Virus record (IMG/VR): IMGVR_UViG_3300044846_002890
Span: 1 to 41,542 of that record
Origin: a virus
Length of the DNA: 41,542 nucleotides
Reading direction: 5' to 3' (one strand)
This document shows, in pieces, positions 1-8,503 of this stretch. The notes beneath the pieces were generated by a model. It had not been told where the DNA came from and searched no databases. It saw only the letters and a program-made list of their open reading frames with translations. A program made the position numbers and the translations under genes. Each line of letters opens with the position of its first letter. Within the stretch, counting starts at the first letter, position 1.

Positions 1-2797
1 ATTTTATACCGTTAAGAACTGTGTAAGTTGCACCAATTAATGTATGGTCATATCCACCTGTAATGTCAAAAACAGTTGTTCCTGTACCAGGGTAACTTGA
101 ACTTTCATATGCATCAAGTTGAATAACCAATCCTGAACTTACAATACTTGGTGTTGTAGATGGTGTTGGTGTGTTGGTATTTGTTGGAGTTGATGTAATG
201 GTTGGGGTTTCAGTTGGTGTTAGTGTATTAGTTGGTGTTAGTGTATTAGTTGGTGTTGGAGTAGGTGTTTGTGTGTTAGTTGGTGTAACCGAAGGAACTA
301 CGGTACAAGAACTAAATCCACCTATCTCAAAACCATTTGAGTCTAATTCAACAACTAACCCACTATAACTATAATATCCCGACATATCACCAATAACGGT
401 TCCATTTAGATTATTATAGAATTGTGTATTAGTATCAAAAGATAAATTTTCTGCATATATTACTCCAATAACACCACTATCACAAGCAATATTTGCGGTT
501 GAACCTGAAGTTATATTAAAAACATCTAAGGCATTTGTTGGGGTTGGGGTTGGTGTTTCGGTTGTAGTTGGTGTAGGAGTTTCGGTTGTAGTTGGTGTGT
601 TTGTTGGCGTTTCTGTATTTGTCGGGGTTTGAGTTACCGTTGGTGTATTTGTTGGCGTTTCTGTATTTGTTGGGGTTTGAGTTACCGTTGGTGTATTTGT
701 TGGCGTTTCTGTATTTGTCGGAGTTTGAGTTACTGTTGGTGTATTTGTCGGAGTTTGAGTTACTGTTGGTGTATTTGTCGGAGTTTGAGTTACTGTTGGT
801 GTATTTGTCGGAGTTTGAGTTACCGTTGGTGTTGGGGTAGGTTGAATTATCTCATAATACAAATCATTCGCAGGTATACTAATATATGATAAATCATTAT
901 CAGGTATTGTTATGTAATATAAATCGTTTGACGGTATTGTTATTCTACAATTAGGGCAATCAGGATTTAATAAATTATATGTGTTTTTTAATATTTTAAA
1001 GTTGTGTTTTATTTGTGCAGGATTTAATGGTTCAGTATACATTCTAAATGCACTGATATCACCAATCATACTACCACCAAAAAGTTCTTCTAATCTAATA
1101 TGTGTTGTTAAACCTGAATAGATTGTATTATCTAAATCATATGTAGTTAAACATTCAGGGTCCTGTTGATATTTTAAACCACTTAAATCAGTGGGGCATC
1201 CACCTGAGAATGTTAAGTTATCGTGAAGACCTTGGGTACCACCACCAATTGAAATGTTGTACCCAACACCAATTTGTTTTTCTTTTTCAACATTTAATAA
1301 TCTTGGAATAATTTCTTCAAAGTTTTCGGCAACCATGAATAACTTACCATTAACATAGAACTTAAGTGTACCTAATCTGTACTTTTGTTCTTCAGTCCAC
1401 ATGTCATTAAATGTAACAACTTCAGTCGACGCTGGGTCATAAGGTTGTTCACGGGTAATTGGAGGTTCAATTAACGAAACACTTCTACCTTCAATTGTTG
1501 CAAAATATACATCTTTAACTAATAACCCTAATCCACCTTTGTCATAAAGGTCACAAGTGTCAAACCATTCATATCTTTGGAATACGGCATCAATTTGAGC
1601 CCAATGTTCAACATTTTGATATGTAGTACCTGAACAATCATCAAAGATACCTCTTGTTGAACACCATTCAGTTACCGAAGTACCTGTAACATAAGTTATA
1701 CCTGTTAAACAAGTTCCAGTACTTTCACATCCTCCTGTTATTCTATATGTTTTAACACACAATCTTGGACTACCTGTATCACCACTCAATCTTAATGATA
1801 ATGCGTTTGAAACTTCATCATACATTGGGTCTTTTTCAGGATATTGTGCGGTGGTTGTACAATCACATGAACACCCACAAGTACATGTTGTTATTGTCCC
1901 TCCTGATGGTTGATACACTTGAAGACATTCTGATGATGTATTTGCACTACTCGCACAACCGCAAGTGTGCATACAAGTTAAACCTGAGGTAACTCTTGTA
2001 TATCCTGTATCTTGTTTTGGACTACCATCAGCATAATGATAAAATTTATTTTCGGCTCTTGCCCCCATATAAAAGAAGGTTCCTTTATTTTCTGGGTATC
2101 TAACATTTAATCCAACTGATGTATTACCTGTCCATCTATATTTTAACATGAACTCTGCGGTCCAACCTAAACTAACTCTTTCAGGGAAAACTTGATAATC
2201 ATATCCTGCAAGTTTGTAAAACCCTTGATAGAAACCACCATTTAAAGTTGCAACATATCCAATATCTCCGCCAGCGTTTGTGTAAGATAAATCATAATTG
2301 TATGAACCATCATTCCATAATCTATTTTGTGTTGTTGTAAAACCAGTAATAGGATGAAGTTTCATTCTCCTATCATATTTGTATCTGCTAAATTTATCAG
2401 AAATATTTGTATATAACCCTGTTGTTACTTGAATAGTTTCTCCTGACATATTCTGAACTAATCCATTGTCAATACCTGTCAGACCAATATCACATAAATT
2501 AGTCACAATAGGACAAAAATTTGGGTCAGTATCTGTGGGGTTCCAATAATTTTCAGAAACGATTGTATCACTACTAAAAACACAAGGTGAAACCTGACAT
2601 AATGTGGTACCGCTACTATTAAAATTAAATTTGAATGGCATTCTATTACCATCGTCTTCACCAATTAATAACGGTGAAAAGATTACTTCTTGGTCATAAT
2701 CTTTTTCATCTGAAGCAAGACATAAGTCGGTCACTTCATTGACAGGTTTTAGACCAAATCTTCTAAAATTATATTGATTAATATTTTGATATGCCAT
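1..2797 (-). CDS. Large adhesin / tail-fibre-like structural protein with Thr-Pro repeats (3' end outside window)
   Basis: An open frame runs from an ATG at 2797 (reads [16 protein letters not shown]) to the window edge with no stop, about 932 codons, so the C-terminus is missing. Around residues 475-485 the stretch [10 protein letters not shown], followed by an IGGG segment, looks like a LamG/concanavalin-type lectin fold. A second such segment starts near residue 885 ([19 protein letters not shown]). Residues about 270-315 hold a Cys cluster (TCMHTCGC, then CTCGCSCDC). Residues about 617-650 carry three copies of I(T/S)IPxNDLxY, and residues about 652-752 and 832-879 are Thr-Pro repeats ([10 protein letters not shown]). 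It is divergent from the plus-strand gene at 2851. LamG folds on long linkers are common in phage adhesins and surface-binding virion proteins, so a host-binding or glycan-binding virion role is inferred. The exact structural position is unknown. Confidence 0.75.
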   Translation of the reverse strand, partial: MAYQNINQYNFRRFGLKPVNEVTDLCLASDEKDYDQEVIFSPLLIGEDDGNRMPFKFNFNSSGTTLCQVSPCVFSSDTIVSENYWNPTDTDPNFCPIVTNLCDIGLTGIDNGLVQNMSGETIQVTTGLYTNISDKFSRYKYDRRMKLHPITGFTTTQNRLWNDGSYNYDLSYTNAGGDIGYVATLNGGFYQGFYKLAGYDYQVFPERVSLGWTAEFMLKYRWTGNTSVGLNVRYPENKGTFFYMGARAENKFYHYADGSPKQDTGYTRVTSGLTCMHTCGCASSANTSSECLQVYQPSGGTITTCTCGCSCDCTTTAQYPEKDPMYDEVSNALSLRLSGDTGSPRLCVKTYRITGGCESTGTCLTGITYVTGTSVTEWCSTRGIFDDCSGTTYQNVEHWAQIDAVFQRYEWFDTCDLYDKGGLGLLVKDVYFATIEGRSVSLIEPPITREQPYDPASTEVVTFNDMWTEEQKYRLGTLKFYVNGKLFMVAENFEEIIPRLLNVEKEKQIGVGYNISIGGGTQGLHDNLTFSGGCPTDLSGLKYQQDPECLTTYDLDNTIYSGLTTHIRLEELFGGSMIGDISAFRMYTEPLNPAQIKHNFKILKNTYNLLNPDCPNCRITIPSNDLYYITIPDNDLSYISIPANDLYYEIIQPTPTPTVTQTPTNTPTVTQTPTNTPTVTQTPTNTPTVTQTPTNTETPTNTPTVTQTPTNTETPTNTPTVTQTPTNTETPTNTPTTTETPTPTTTETPTPTPTNALDVFNITSGSTANIACDSGVIGVIYAENLSFDTNTQFYNNLNGTVIGDMSGYYSYSGLVVELDSNGFEIGGFSSCTVVPSVTPTNTQTPTPTPTNTLTPTNTLTPTETPTITSTPTNTNTPTPSTTPSIVSSGLVIQLDAYESSSYPGTGTTVFDITGGYDHTLIGATYTVLNGIK
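165..282 (-). repeat. Second Thr-Pro repeat tract in the adhesin gene
   Basis: A shorter degenerate tract of GTTGGTGTTAGTGTATTA-like units, read on the minus strand as [19 protein letters not shown] and similar. It separates a domain ending near position 300 from the C-terminal LamG-like segment at the window edge. Confidence 0.8.
541..840 (-). repeat. In-frame Thr-Pro minisatellite inside the adhesin gene
   Basis: Three exact 30-bp copies lie at 721-750, 751-780 and 781-810, with a partial fourth at 811-831. Two copies of a related 48-bp unit start at 627 and 675. On the minus strand they encode [10 protein letters not shown] and a 16-residue variant containing NTETPTN. The repeats stay in frame, so copy-number changes would lengthen or shorten a mucin-like linker without breaking the protein. 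Confidence 0.9.
847..945 (-). repeat. Three ITIPxNDLxY protein repeats
   Basis: The minus-strand translation holds three consecutive 10-residue units: [20 protein letters not shown] and [10 protein letters not shown]. They sit just before the Thr-Pro tract. The DNA copies are diverged, so this is an older duplication than the neighbouring 30-bp repeats. Confidence 0.8.
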
Positions 2798-2805
2798 ATT
2801 ACAAT

Positions 2806-2813
2806 GATAAATA
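2806..2813 (-). promoter_or_regulatory. Candidate late-promoter-like element TATTTATC
   Basis: On the minus strand TATTTATC lies 8 nt before the adhesin ATG. It belongs to a set of sense-oriented TATTTAT elements before transcription units in this window. The opposite-strand reading, GATAAATA, resembles the T4 late consensus and lies 37 nt before the plus-strand gene at 2851, so orientation is not settled. Confidence 0.35.
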
Positions 2814-2826
2814 CCTTGTGAGCTAG

Positions 2827-2834
2827 TATTTATA
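2827..2834 (+). promoter_or_regulatory. Candidate late-promoter-like element TATTTATA
   Basis: TATTTATA lies 16 nt before the ATG at 2851. Its reverse complement is the exact T4 late consensus TATAAATA, 29 nt before the divergent adhesin gene, so this one site could serve either gene. Confidence 0.4.
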
Positions 2835-2850
2835 AGATAAAAAAGAAGAG

Positions 2851-3681
2851 ATGATTACAACAGATACAGAATTTTATTCATCACCATACTATTTTCTTTT
2901 AAGAGATAAGGGAGAAAAATACTCTTTATACTACTCTGTGGAGGAAAATTTAACAGAAGCTCGTAAAAAAGACGAGGTAATTCATTTTGAAAAAAGTAAA
3001 GGTGCTAAGGTTAAAAACCATCTTAAGAAAGTCGCCAAAGAGAAAAAAATTAAAACAACTAAAGGTCTTAAGAAAGATTTGGAAGAATTAGTGAATTTAG
3101 ATGGTGCATTATCCAACTCTAAAATACCAATTCTTGACCCAAGACTTCACCCAAAGAAAACTATGGACCAAACTGTTGCGGCGGCAAGAATTACAAATGA
3201 CCCTATTTCTCGTGGTTATAGAACATATTATGGTGAGTCAGTTGAGGAAGTTAGTGAGATTGATATGTCAGGAGCTTTCGGTTATGAAGAAACAGAAAAT
3301 ATGGACGGAGCTGAAACTTACAAATATTTAATTAAGAAGATGGGTATGGACCCTGATGAAGCAAAAGAAAGAACAAAACAAAAAGGTCAAGACCCAACAG
3401 GTAATAAAGATAAAAAATCAAAATATTATAAAGACAAAAATTTTGTAACAAGAGCGACTCTATCAGAAATTCAAAAACAAAAAATGATTAAAGTTGTGGA
3501 AGATATGTTGATGAATAAAAAAAATTCAGATAATTCTGAAGTTAGTAAAAAAGAAATGGGTAAAAGTATTGATGAATTACCATTGTTAATTAGAAAAAAT
3601 TTAAAGTCTCTTTTAAATCATGTTGAAAAAAATGGTTACTCAAAAGAAGATTTAATTAAACTCATAAAAAAAGGTGAATAA
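2851..3681 (+). CDS. Lys/Glu-rich protein of unknown function
   Basis: A 276-residue protein, first in the plus-strand unit, with a purine-rich AAGAAGAG directly before its ATG. It is strongly charged. Residues about 50-85 are Lys-rich (repeated KK/KV), a central segment contains [18 protein letters not shown], and the C-terminal part (about 210-275) looks helical. No enzymatic motif or membrane segment is visible. It shares a divergent 53-bp intergenic region with the adhesin gene and overlaps the next gene by 8 nt, so co-expression with the small proteins downstream is likely. The [18 protein letters not shown] stretch suggests a phage-conserved family, but I do not recognise the function. 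A virion or internal head protein is possible but unproven. Confidence 0.7.
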   Translation: MITTDTEFYSSPYYFLLRDKGEKYSLYYSVEENLTEARKKDEVIHFEKSKGAKVKNHLKKVAKEKKIKTTKGLKKDLEELVNLDGALSNSKIPILDPRLHPKKTMDQTVAAARITNDPISRGYRTYYGESVEEVSEIDMSGAFGYEETENMDGAETYKYLIKKMGMDPDEAKERTKQKGQDPTGNKDKKSKYYKDKNFVTRATLSEIQKQKMIKVVEDMLMNKKNSDNSEVSKKEMGKSIDELPLLIRKNLKSLLNHVEKNGYSKEDLIKLIKKGE

Positions 3682-4141
3682 AAGTTTATACGATAACGAA
3701 ATAGAATTCCCATCCGACAAAAGGGAACATATGAAAAAATGTTTTCATATGGTAAAAAATGCGGATGAAAATACTGAAGGTTATAATAGAAACAAAGAAC
3801 TTCAATCTCAAAAATTTATCAATTATAAACAATTAAAAAGAATTAAAAACTTTTTTGATAACTTTAAAGGTAACCACAAAGAACCTTCATTTATTTTAAA
3901 TGGTGGTGTTGAAATAAAAAATTGGGTTAACGATGAATTAAGAAAAATGAGGGATTATGTTAAGAATACCAAGACAAACAAAATGAATGGTGGTATGATG
4001 AACCAATTTATTGACCCTCATGAGAAAAAAGATTTTACAAATGTAAGACCATCTCAAGAACATTCAAAAACTGTGGACAAATATAATCCATCTGTTAATG
4101 AAAGTGTTAAAAGAATAAACGAACTAATATCAAAAATATAA
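3674..4141 (+). CDS. Hypothetical protein, GTG start
   Basis: A 155-residue protein whose most upstream plausible start is GTG at 3674, overlapping the previous stop by 8 nt. The next in-frame ATG, at 3731, would remove 19 residues, so the start is uncertain. It is rich in Lys and Asn, mostly hydrophilic and probably helical. A central stretch (KQLKRIKNFFDNF) could form an amphipathic helix, and FILNGGVEIKNWVNDEL follows. No catalytic motif, signal peptide or transmembrane segment is seen. Tight packing between small unrecognised genes suggests a shared virion or morphogenesis role, but this is inference. Confidence 0.65.
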   Translation: MNKSLYDNEIEFPSDKREHMKKCFHMVKNADENTEGYNRNKELQSQKFINYKQLKRIKNFFDNFKGNHKEPSFILNGGVEIKNWVNDELRKMRDYVKNTKTNKMNGGMMNQFIDPHEKKDFTNVRPSQEHSKTVDKYNPSVNESVKRINELISKI

Positions 4142-4145
4142 TAAT

Positions 4146-4439
4146 ATGGCACAACAAACACCAGTTGATTTAAATCAAACGGAACCAAACACACTTTCCG
4201 CTGTCGCTGACCAAGAAAGAGCTAAATTAATCCCAAAAAACGACTACAATAAAGTTGGTAATGAATACTCAGTAGTTAATAAAGATGCAATCGCAGATGG
4301 TGATGCACGAGGTAGAGGAACAGGTACATTTTTAGATGTTTATAACACTAACGCAGGAACTGTTAATGATATCACCGAAAGAAAGGAAGATATAAAAATC
4401 AACAAATTTAACTCATCTAAAGTATATCCTAATTTCTAA
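4146..4439 (+). CDS. Small hydrophilic protein of unknown function
   Basis: A 97-residue protein starting MAQQTPVDLNQTEPN, with an ATG in the TAATATGG context that recurs in this phage. The sequence is polar, low in hydrophobic residues and poor in secondary-structure signals. GDARGRGTGTFLDVYNT near residue 53 suggests a short folded segment. Its last base overlaps the ATG of the next gene (TAATG junction), implying translational coupling. No family was recognised. Short disordered proteins like this are often minor virion or assembly proteins in large myoviruses, but nothing in the sequence proves that. Confidence 0.6.
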   Translation: MAQQTPVDLNQTEPNTLSAVADQERAKLIPKNDYNKVGNEYSVVNKDAIADGDARGRGTGTFLDVYNTNAGTVNDITERKEDIKINKFNSSKVYPNF

Positions 4440-4894
4440 TGAAACTACAAGGAGCATTAAAAGGTTTAATTTGTGAAATCGCTTCTTTAGATAGTATTAT
4501 TGATGCTATTAAAGGACGAAAAGTTGTTATTATTTACTATGATGGTGACGAACCAGGTGGTAGAGGTATACGTCAAATTGAACCTGTATGCTTAGGAGTT
4601 AGTAAAGCGGGTAATAAAGTTTTAAGGGCTTGGGATAGTGAAGGAGCATCTCATACAGGATATAAGGGTGAACAACCATTACCTGGTTGGAGACTTTTTA
4701 GATTAGATAAAATACTATCAAACAAACCTACAGGTGAGGTTTACAATGAACCTAAACCAGGTTATAATTTTAACGGTGATAAAAGTATGGTCAGTGTTAT
4801 AATAAACGCTAAGTTTGATAATAATCCTCAAACACCACAACCTCAAACACCACCAACTCAACCTCAAACACCCGAAGAAGAAAATATAACATAA
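4439..4894 (+). CDS. WYL-like domain protein with Pro/Gln/Thr tail
   Basis: A 151-residue protein. Residues about 27-95 have the shape of a WYL domain: a beta strand VVIIYYDG, then RGIRQIEPVCLGV, a strand ending KVLRAWD, and WRLFRLDKI. WYL domains are Sm-like folds that in bacteria bind ligands or nucleic acid and regulate transcription or defence systems. The usual N-terminal HTH is absent; only about 25 residues precede the domain. Residues about 128-150 are a low-complexity tail (PQTPQPQTPPTQPQ). It starts on the last base of the preceding stop and is followed 2 nt later by the next gene. Whether it senses a ligand or is a structural variant of the fold cannot be told from sequence. Confidence 0.6.
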   Translation: MKLQGALKGLICEIASLDSIIDAIKGRKVVIIYYDGDEPGGRGIRQIEPVCLGVSKAGNKVLRAWDSEGASHTGYKGEQPLPGWRLFRLDKILSNKPTGEVYNEPKPGYNFNGDKSMVSVIINAKFDNNPQTPQPQTPPTQPQTPEEENIT

Positions 4895-4895
4895 T

Positions 4896-5531
4896 ATGGA
4901 TAGATTAATGGAAAAATTAGCTTTGTCTAAAGCAATTATGGATAAAGCAGATGGAATTAAAAGTTCAAATTCTATGAACGGAGGATTACCACCGACATCA
5001 TTACAACAACTAAATTCACCTGAAACATTTGATATTCCAAATGCGAAATACAATATTCCTGCAGAATTTTTACAGGAAACTCAAGAAATACATCAACCTT
5101 ACTTATCAAATGTACCAAGAGAAAATACAAAGCCAGTTGGTGTGCCAACAGTAGACGCAATTAAAAATTCTAAGTTACCTGATGAAATTAAAAGGTTAAT
5201 GATGGAACACCCAATTGCTCAACCTCAACAACAAACCGCAACAATATCTAACGAGTTAATTGAGAAAGCTACAAGGTTGATGAATCAAAACAAAGAGGGA
5301 TATATCCCAGAATCATCAAAACCAAAACAACAAGTTCAACAAACACAACCATCTGTAGGTGGAATTGACTATAAATTAATTAAAAAGATGATTAATGAAG
5401 CGGTTAATGAGGCATTACATGAAAATGGTTTAATTACTGAAAGTTCTGAAAAATCTAATGAAATTTTCAGTTTTAAAGTTGGAAAACACATCTTTGAAGG
5501 TAAGGTCACCAAAATTAAAAAATTATCCTAA
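4896..5531 (+). CDS. Hypothetical protein with Gln-rich middle and conserved-looking C-terminus
   Basis: A 211-residue protein. The N-terminal half looks disordered (SMNGGLPPTSLQQL). The middle is Gln- and Pro-rich (QPQQQTATI and later QQVQQTQPS). The C-terminal 60 residues look folded: a helix (IKKMINEAVNEALHENG), then a beta segment (FSFKVGKHIFEGKVTKIKKL). A helix plus short beta-hairpin after a flexible linker suggests an assembly or attachment module. No enzyme motif or membrane segment is seen. It is the last gene of the small-protein run; 56 nt downstream a new unit begins with glycosyltransferases. Function unknown; a virion-associated role is a guess. Confidence 0.6.
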   Translation: MDRLMEKLALSKAIMDKADGIKSSNSMNGGLPPTSLQQLNSPETFDIPNAKYNIPAEFLQETQEIHQPYLSNVPRENTKPVGVPTVDAIKNSKLPDEIKRLMMEHPIAQPQQQTATISNELIEKATRLMNQNKEGYIPESSKPKQQVQQTQPSVGGIDYKLIKKMINEAVNEALHENGLITESSEKSNEIFSFKVGKHIFEGKVTKIKKLS

Positions 5532-5537
5532 CCACTT

Positions 5538-5545
5538 TATTTATT
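5538..5545 (+). promoter_or_regulatory. Candidate late-promoter-like element TATTTATT
   Basis: TATTTATT lies in the 56-bp gap before the first glycosyltransferase gene, 42 nt from its ATG. It matches the sense-oriented TATTTAT set. It is the only element of this set found before the glycan cassette, which otherwise consists of overlapping or nearly abutting genes. Confidence 0.35.
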
Positions 5546-5587
5546 AGACTTGAATTACTATATTTTTATAAAATATATTAATTTATT

Positions 5588-6796
5588 ATGTCTAAAATCA
5601 AAGTATTAGTTGTCCCCTCTGATAGAACAGGTGTGGGTAAATTTAGGTCTGTTGACCCTCACGTCTTTTTACAAAATCTTTACGGTGACGATTTCCACGT
5701 AGATATTATCTACGAACCATCATACGATGATATGAATTTTTGGAAGGAGTATCAAATTGTTGCATTCCATAGAAGTATTGGCTCTGATTTTGACAGAGCA
5801 AACAGATTAATCCAAACGTTAAATTCATTAGGTATTATAACGGTTTGTGATATCGATGATTATTGGATGCCAGGAAAAGAACACCCAATTCACGACATTA
5901 TTAGAGTTAATAAGATTAACGAAAAAATCATGGCAAACCTTAAGGTTTCAAAATATGTTACAACGACTACAACAATTTTTGCGGATGAAATTAAAAAATT
6001 AAACAATAATGTTGTCGTATTTCCTAACGCAATTAATCCAAACGAACCACAATTTAAAGAACCTACCCCTGAGTCAGACCGATTAAGGGTTGGTTGGTTA
6101 GGTGGTTCATCTCACTTACATGATTTACAATTATTAGATTTAGGAAGAGTGTCTCAATATAAAGACAAGTTACAATTTGTTTTATGCGGATTTGATACTA
6201 GAGGTACAGTTACTGAAATAAATCAACAAACAAAAGAACAAAAACAAAGAAACATCTTACCTCATGAAACTGTTTGGGCTCAATATGAAAAAATCTTTAC
6301 ACAAAATCTAACAACCGTTTCTGAAGATTATAAAAAATTCTTATTAAATTACACTCAAGAATCATTTCCAAACGAAATGAATGAACCTTATTTACGAGTG
6401 TGGACAAAACCTGTTACATCTTATGCTAAAAATTATTCAAAATTTGACGTATCTTTGGCACCAATTAAAGACCATATTTTTAATAGAGTTAAATCACAAT
6501 TAAAAGTCATTGAGGCGGGTTTCTATAAAAAAGCTATTATTGCATCTAATATTGGACCTTACACTATTGATTTAAAACATTGTTTAAAAAATGGTGAATA
6601 TGTTGATGGAAATGCAATGTTAGTGGATGAAAGAAGAAACCATTCTGATTGGTCTAAATACATTGAAAAATTAATTAAAAACCCAAATATGGCGAAAGAT
6701 ATGGGTGAAAGATTATATGAAACAGTTAAAGACAAATATGATTTAAATAACGTAACAAAAGACAGAGCACAATTTTATAAATCAATAATCAAATGA
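5588..6796 (+). CDS. GT-B fold glycosyltransferase (GT4/GT1-like)
   Basis: A 402-residue protein with a two-Rossmann GT-B layout. The N-terminal domain begins IKVLVVPSDRTGVGKFR and contains VVFHR-type and VCDIDDYWM strands. A linker near residue 148 (VVFPNAINPN) leads into the C-terminal donor-binding domain (RVGWLGGSSHLHDL). Near the C-terminus, SQLKVIEAGFYKKAIIASNIGPY matches the conserved E-x-G/A-P nucleotide-sugar site of GT4 enzymes. Length is normal for the family. It overlaps the downstream exonuclease gene by 4 nt. Donor and acceptor cannot be read from sequence. It opens the glycan cassette, so it probably transfers a hexose or deoxyhexose to a phage or host glycan in the cytoplasm. 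Confidence 0.8.
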   Translation: MSKIKVLVVPSDRTGVGKFRSVDPHVFLQNLYGDDFHVDIIYEPSYDDMNFWKEYQIVAFHRSIGSDFDRANRLIQTLNSLGIITVCDIDDYWMPGKEHPIHDIIRVNKINEKIMANLKVSKYVTTTTTIFADEIKKLNNNVVVFPNAINPNEPQFKEPTPESDRLRVGWLGGSSHLHDLQLLDLGRVSQYKDKLQFVLCGFDTRGTVTEINQQTKEQKQRNILPHETVWAQYEKIFTQNLTTVSEDYKKFLLNYTQESFPNEMNEPYLRVWTKPVTSYAKNYSKFDVSLAPIKDHIFNRVKSQLKVIEAGFYKKAIIASNIGPYTIDLKHCLKNGEYVDGNAMLVDERRNHSDWSKYIEKLIKNPNMAKDMGERLYETVKDKYDLNNVTKDRAQFYKSIIK

Positions 6797-7494
6797 TAAA
6801 CACACCAATTACAAAATTATTATTCTTAGACATTGAAACCGTAGGTATTCAACCTGATTGGAAATCTCTTGAAAAAAACAGGCCTGAATTGGCCTTTCAA
6901 TTTCAAAATTACCATGATTGGTTTCAAAAAAGATTTCCTGAAGACGCCGACAAACCTGTTGGCGATATGTTTGTTAATAGAGCGGCATTGGTTCCTGAGT
7001 TTGCAAGAATTGCATGTATCAGTGTTGCGTTCGTTACAGATAAGGGCGAAGTCAAAATGCAATCATTTAGTGACCCTGATGAAAAAAAACTATTACAAGA
7101 CACTCAAAAACTATTATATAGAGTTGGTGAACTTGGGTTTCATTTATGTGGACACAATGTGAAAGGGTTTGACATTCCAATGATGGCAAAAAGAATGATT
7201 ATGAATGGTATTATGCCGCCTAAAATTTTACCAGGTCACGACACAAAACCATGGGAAATTAAAGCTTTGGATACCAAAGAGGTATGGCAATATGGTGGGT
7301 ATGGTTCAATTGCTTCGTTAGAACTTATGTGTGTTTGTTTAGGTGTTGAATCATCTAAAACAATGGAAATTACAGGTAATAAAGTTCACGATGCTTTTTG
7401 GATTAAAAAAGATATTGAAGGTATTGTAAAATATTGTGAAAAAGATGTGTCAGTATTAATTGATGTAATAAAAAAATTAAACGAATTAAAATAA
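6793..7494 (+). CDS. PolB-type 3'-5' exonuclease (DnaQ superfamily)
   Basis: A 233-residue stand-alone exonuclease domain. The three DEDD motifs are present: Exo I LDIET (Asp13, Glu15), Exo II HNVKGFD (Asp127) and Exo III YCEKDV (Tyr214, Asp218). The YxxxD form of Exo III places it in the DEDDy group, and the overall arrangement fits the predicted 3'-5' exonucleases related to the DNA polymerase B proofreading domain. There is no polymerase domain. Likely roles are proofreading in trans, recombination or trimming of DNA ends during phage replication. It overlaps the glycosyltransferase gene upstream by 4 nt and the dUTPase gene by 1 nt, so it sits in a nucleotide-metabolism island inside the glycan cassette. 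Confidence 0.88.
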   Translation: MINTPITKLLFLDIETVGIQPDWKSLEKNRPELAFQFQNYHDWFQKRFPEDADKPVGDMFVNRAALVPEFARIACISVAFVTDKGEVKMQSFSDPDEKKLLQDTQKLLYRVGELGFHLCGHNVKGFDIPMMAKRMIMNGIMPPKILPGHDTKPWEIKALDTKEVWQYGGYGSIASLELMCVCLGVESSKTMEITGNKVHDAFWIKKDIEGIVKYCEKDVSVLIDVIKKLNELK

Positions 7495-8117
7495 TGGTAG
7501 ACTTAGGAAATCTTGGTCATTTTGACCCAAAAATTAGAGAAGAGATTGAAAAACAATTTCAAAAAATTCAATCTGAGTTAGGAATTGAACCTGATGAAGA
7601 ATATCAAAAAGAATTAGAAGACATGTTAGGTCTTTCATTTGAAGATATGGAAAAAGAAATTAACAATATTGCTAAATTAAGAGCAATTAAAGTTGAATTA
7701 GTACATGAAGACGCGGTTCTTCCAAAATACGCATATCCTTCAGATTCAGGTTTTGACTTACATGCAACTGAAGAGGTTATTATTGGGCCATTTGGTAGAG
7801 CCTTAATTCCAACAGGTCTAAAAGTTTCTTTTGAAGAAGGTTATGAAATACAAGTTAGACCAAAAAGTGGTTTAGCGATTAAACAAGGGTTGACGGTTCT
7901 TAACACTCCAGGAACAGTAGACCAAGGATATACTGGCGAAATACAAGTTATTGTTTTTAACACCAACAACACAACAGTAACAATTCCAAAAGGAATGAAA
8001 GTGGGTCAAGGTGTTTTATGCCCCGTAGTTCAAGGTAAATATGTTAGCATTGAACAAGTTGGTCAAGTTGAGGATAAAGATAGAGGTAACAACGGTTTTG
8101 GTAGTACAGGAATATAA
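7494..8117 (+). CDS. dut: dUTPase with N-terminal extension
   Basis: Hydrolyses dUTP to dUMP and pyrophosphate, limiting uracil in phage DNA and feeding dTMP synthesis. All five trimeric dUTPase motifs are visible: SDSGFDL (84-90), RPKSGLA (122-128), NTPGTVDQGYTGEI (137-150, with the catalytic-region Asp and Tyr), the GVLCPV segment (173-178) and the C-terminal RGNNGFGSTG (197-206). The core starts near residue 62; the first 60 residues are an acidic helical extension (KIREEIEKQFQKIQSELG and more) not found in standard dUTPases of about 145-150 residues. The ATG overlaps the preceding stop (TAATG). Catalytic function is well supported; the role of the extension is unknown. Confidence 0.95.
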   Translation: MVDLGNLGHFDPKIREEIEKQFQKIQSELGIEPDEEYQKELEDMLGLSFEDMEKEINNIAKLRAIKVELVHEDAVLPKYAYPSDSGFDLHATEEVIIGPFGRALIPTGLKVSFEEGYEIQVRPKSGLAIKQGLTVLNTPGTVDQGYTGEIQVIVFNTNNTTVTIPKGMKVGQGVLCPVVQGKYVSIEQVGQVEDKDRGNNGFGSTGI

Positions 8118-8503
8118 TGGAAAATAATATTAGCCCCGTATTACCTGATGGTGTCAAAAATTATTTAATTGACATTGATGGAACAATCACTGATGATATT
8201 CCAAATGAAGAACCTTGGAGGATGGAAACATCATTACCATATGATGGGTCAGTAGAAATGGTTAACTCTTGGTTTAATAAGGGTCACATAATTACTTTTT
8301 TCACTTCAAGAGTTGAAGAACATAGAAATATAACCGAAACTTGGTTGAAAAAAATGGGGTATAAGTACCATGGATTATTAATGAACAAACCTCGTGGTGG
8401 CAATTACCATTGGATTGATAATCATATTGTTAGAGCAACAAGATACGATGGTAGGTGGAGTGAATTAATTAAAAAAGAACACAAAATAGAAGTTTTTAAA
8501 TGA
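8117..8503 (+). CDS. Small HAD-superfamily phosphatase
   Basis: A 128-residue HAD hydrolase. Motif I is DIDGT (nucleophile Asp19, acid/base Asp21), motif II is FTSR (Thr63/Ser64), a candidate motif III Lys is Lys91 (NKPRGGNYH), and motif IV is WIDN (Asp101 with Asn102 rather than a second Asp). The small cap-less size fits phosphatases that act on sugar phosphates or small phosphoesters. Its ATG overlaps the dUTPase stop by 1 nt and its end overlaps a bifunctional glycosyltransferase by 4 nt. It could serve nucleotide or sugar-phosphate metabolism; the substrate cannot be determined. Motif I is intact, so it is probably active. Confidence 0.8.
   Translation: MENNISPVLPDGVKNYLIDIDGTITDDIPNEEPWRMETSLPYDGSVEMVNSWFNKGHIITFFTSRVEEHRNITETWLKKMGYKYHGLLMNKPRGGNYHWIDNHIVRATRYDGRWSELIKKEHKIEVFK

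Noticed and set aside
1-368. Val-rich plus-strand ORF at 171-368
   Set aside because: It is the antisense of the second Thr-Pro tract of the adhesin; Val/Gly composition is what the reverse of TPT repeats gives.
592-889. Plus-strand ORFs of repetitive Leu/Tyr or Cys/Trp composition, and a CRISPR-like look of the 30-bp repeats
   Set aside because: The repeats are contiguous with no spacers and encode in-frame Thr-Pro on the minus strand inside the adhesin gene. The plus-strand ORFs are shadows of this low-complexity sequence.
1-2797. Diversity-generating retroelement targeting the adhesin
   Set aside because: No reverse transcriptase gene or adenine-variable template repeat was seen in the window; the adhesin repeats are simple tandem Thr-Pro units.
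5551-5587. AT-rich inverted repeat (TATATTTTTATAAAATATA) as a terminator before the first glycosyltransferase
   Set aside because: Stem is all A/T and lacks a GC-containing core, unlike the three clear terminators in this window.
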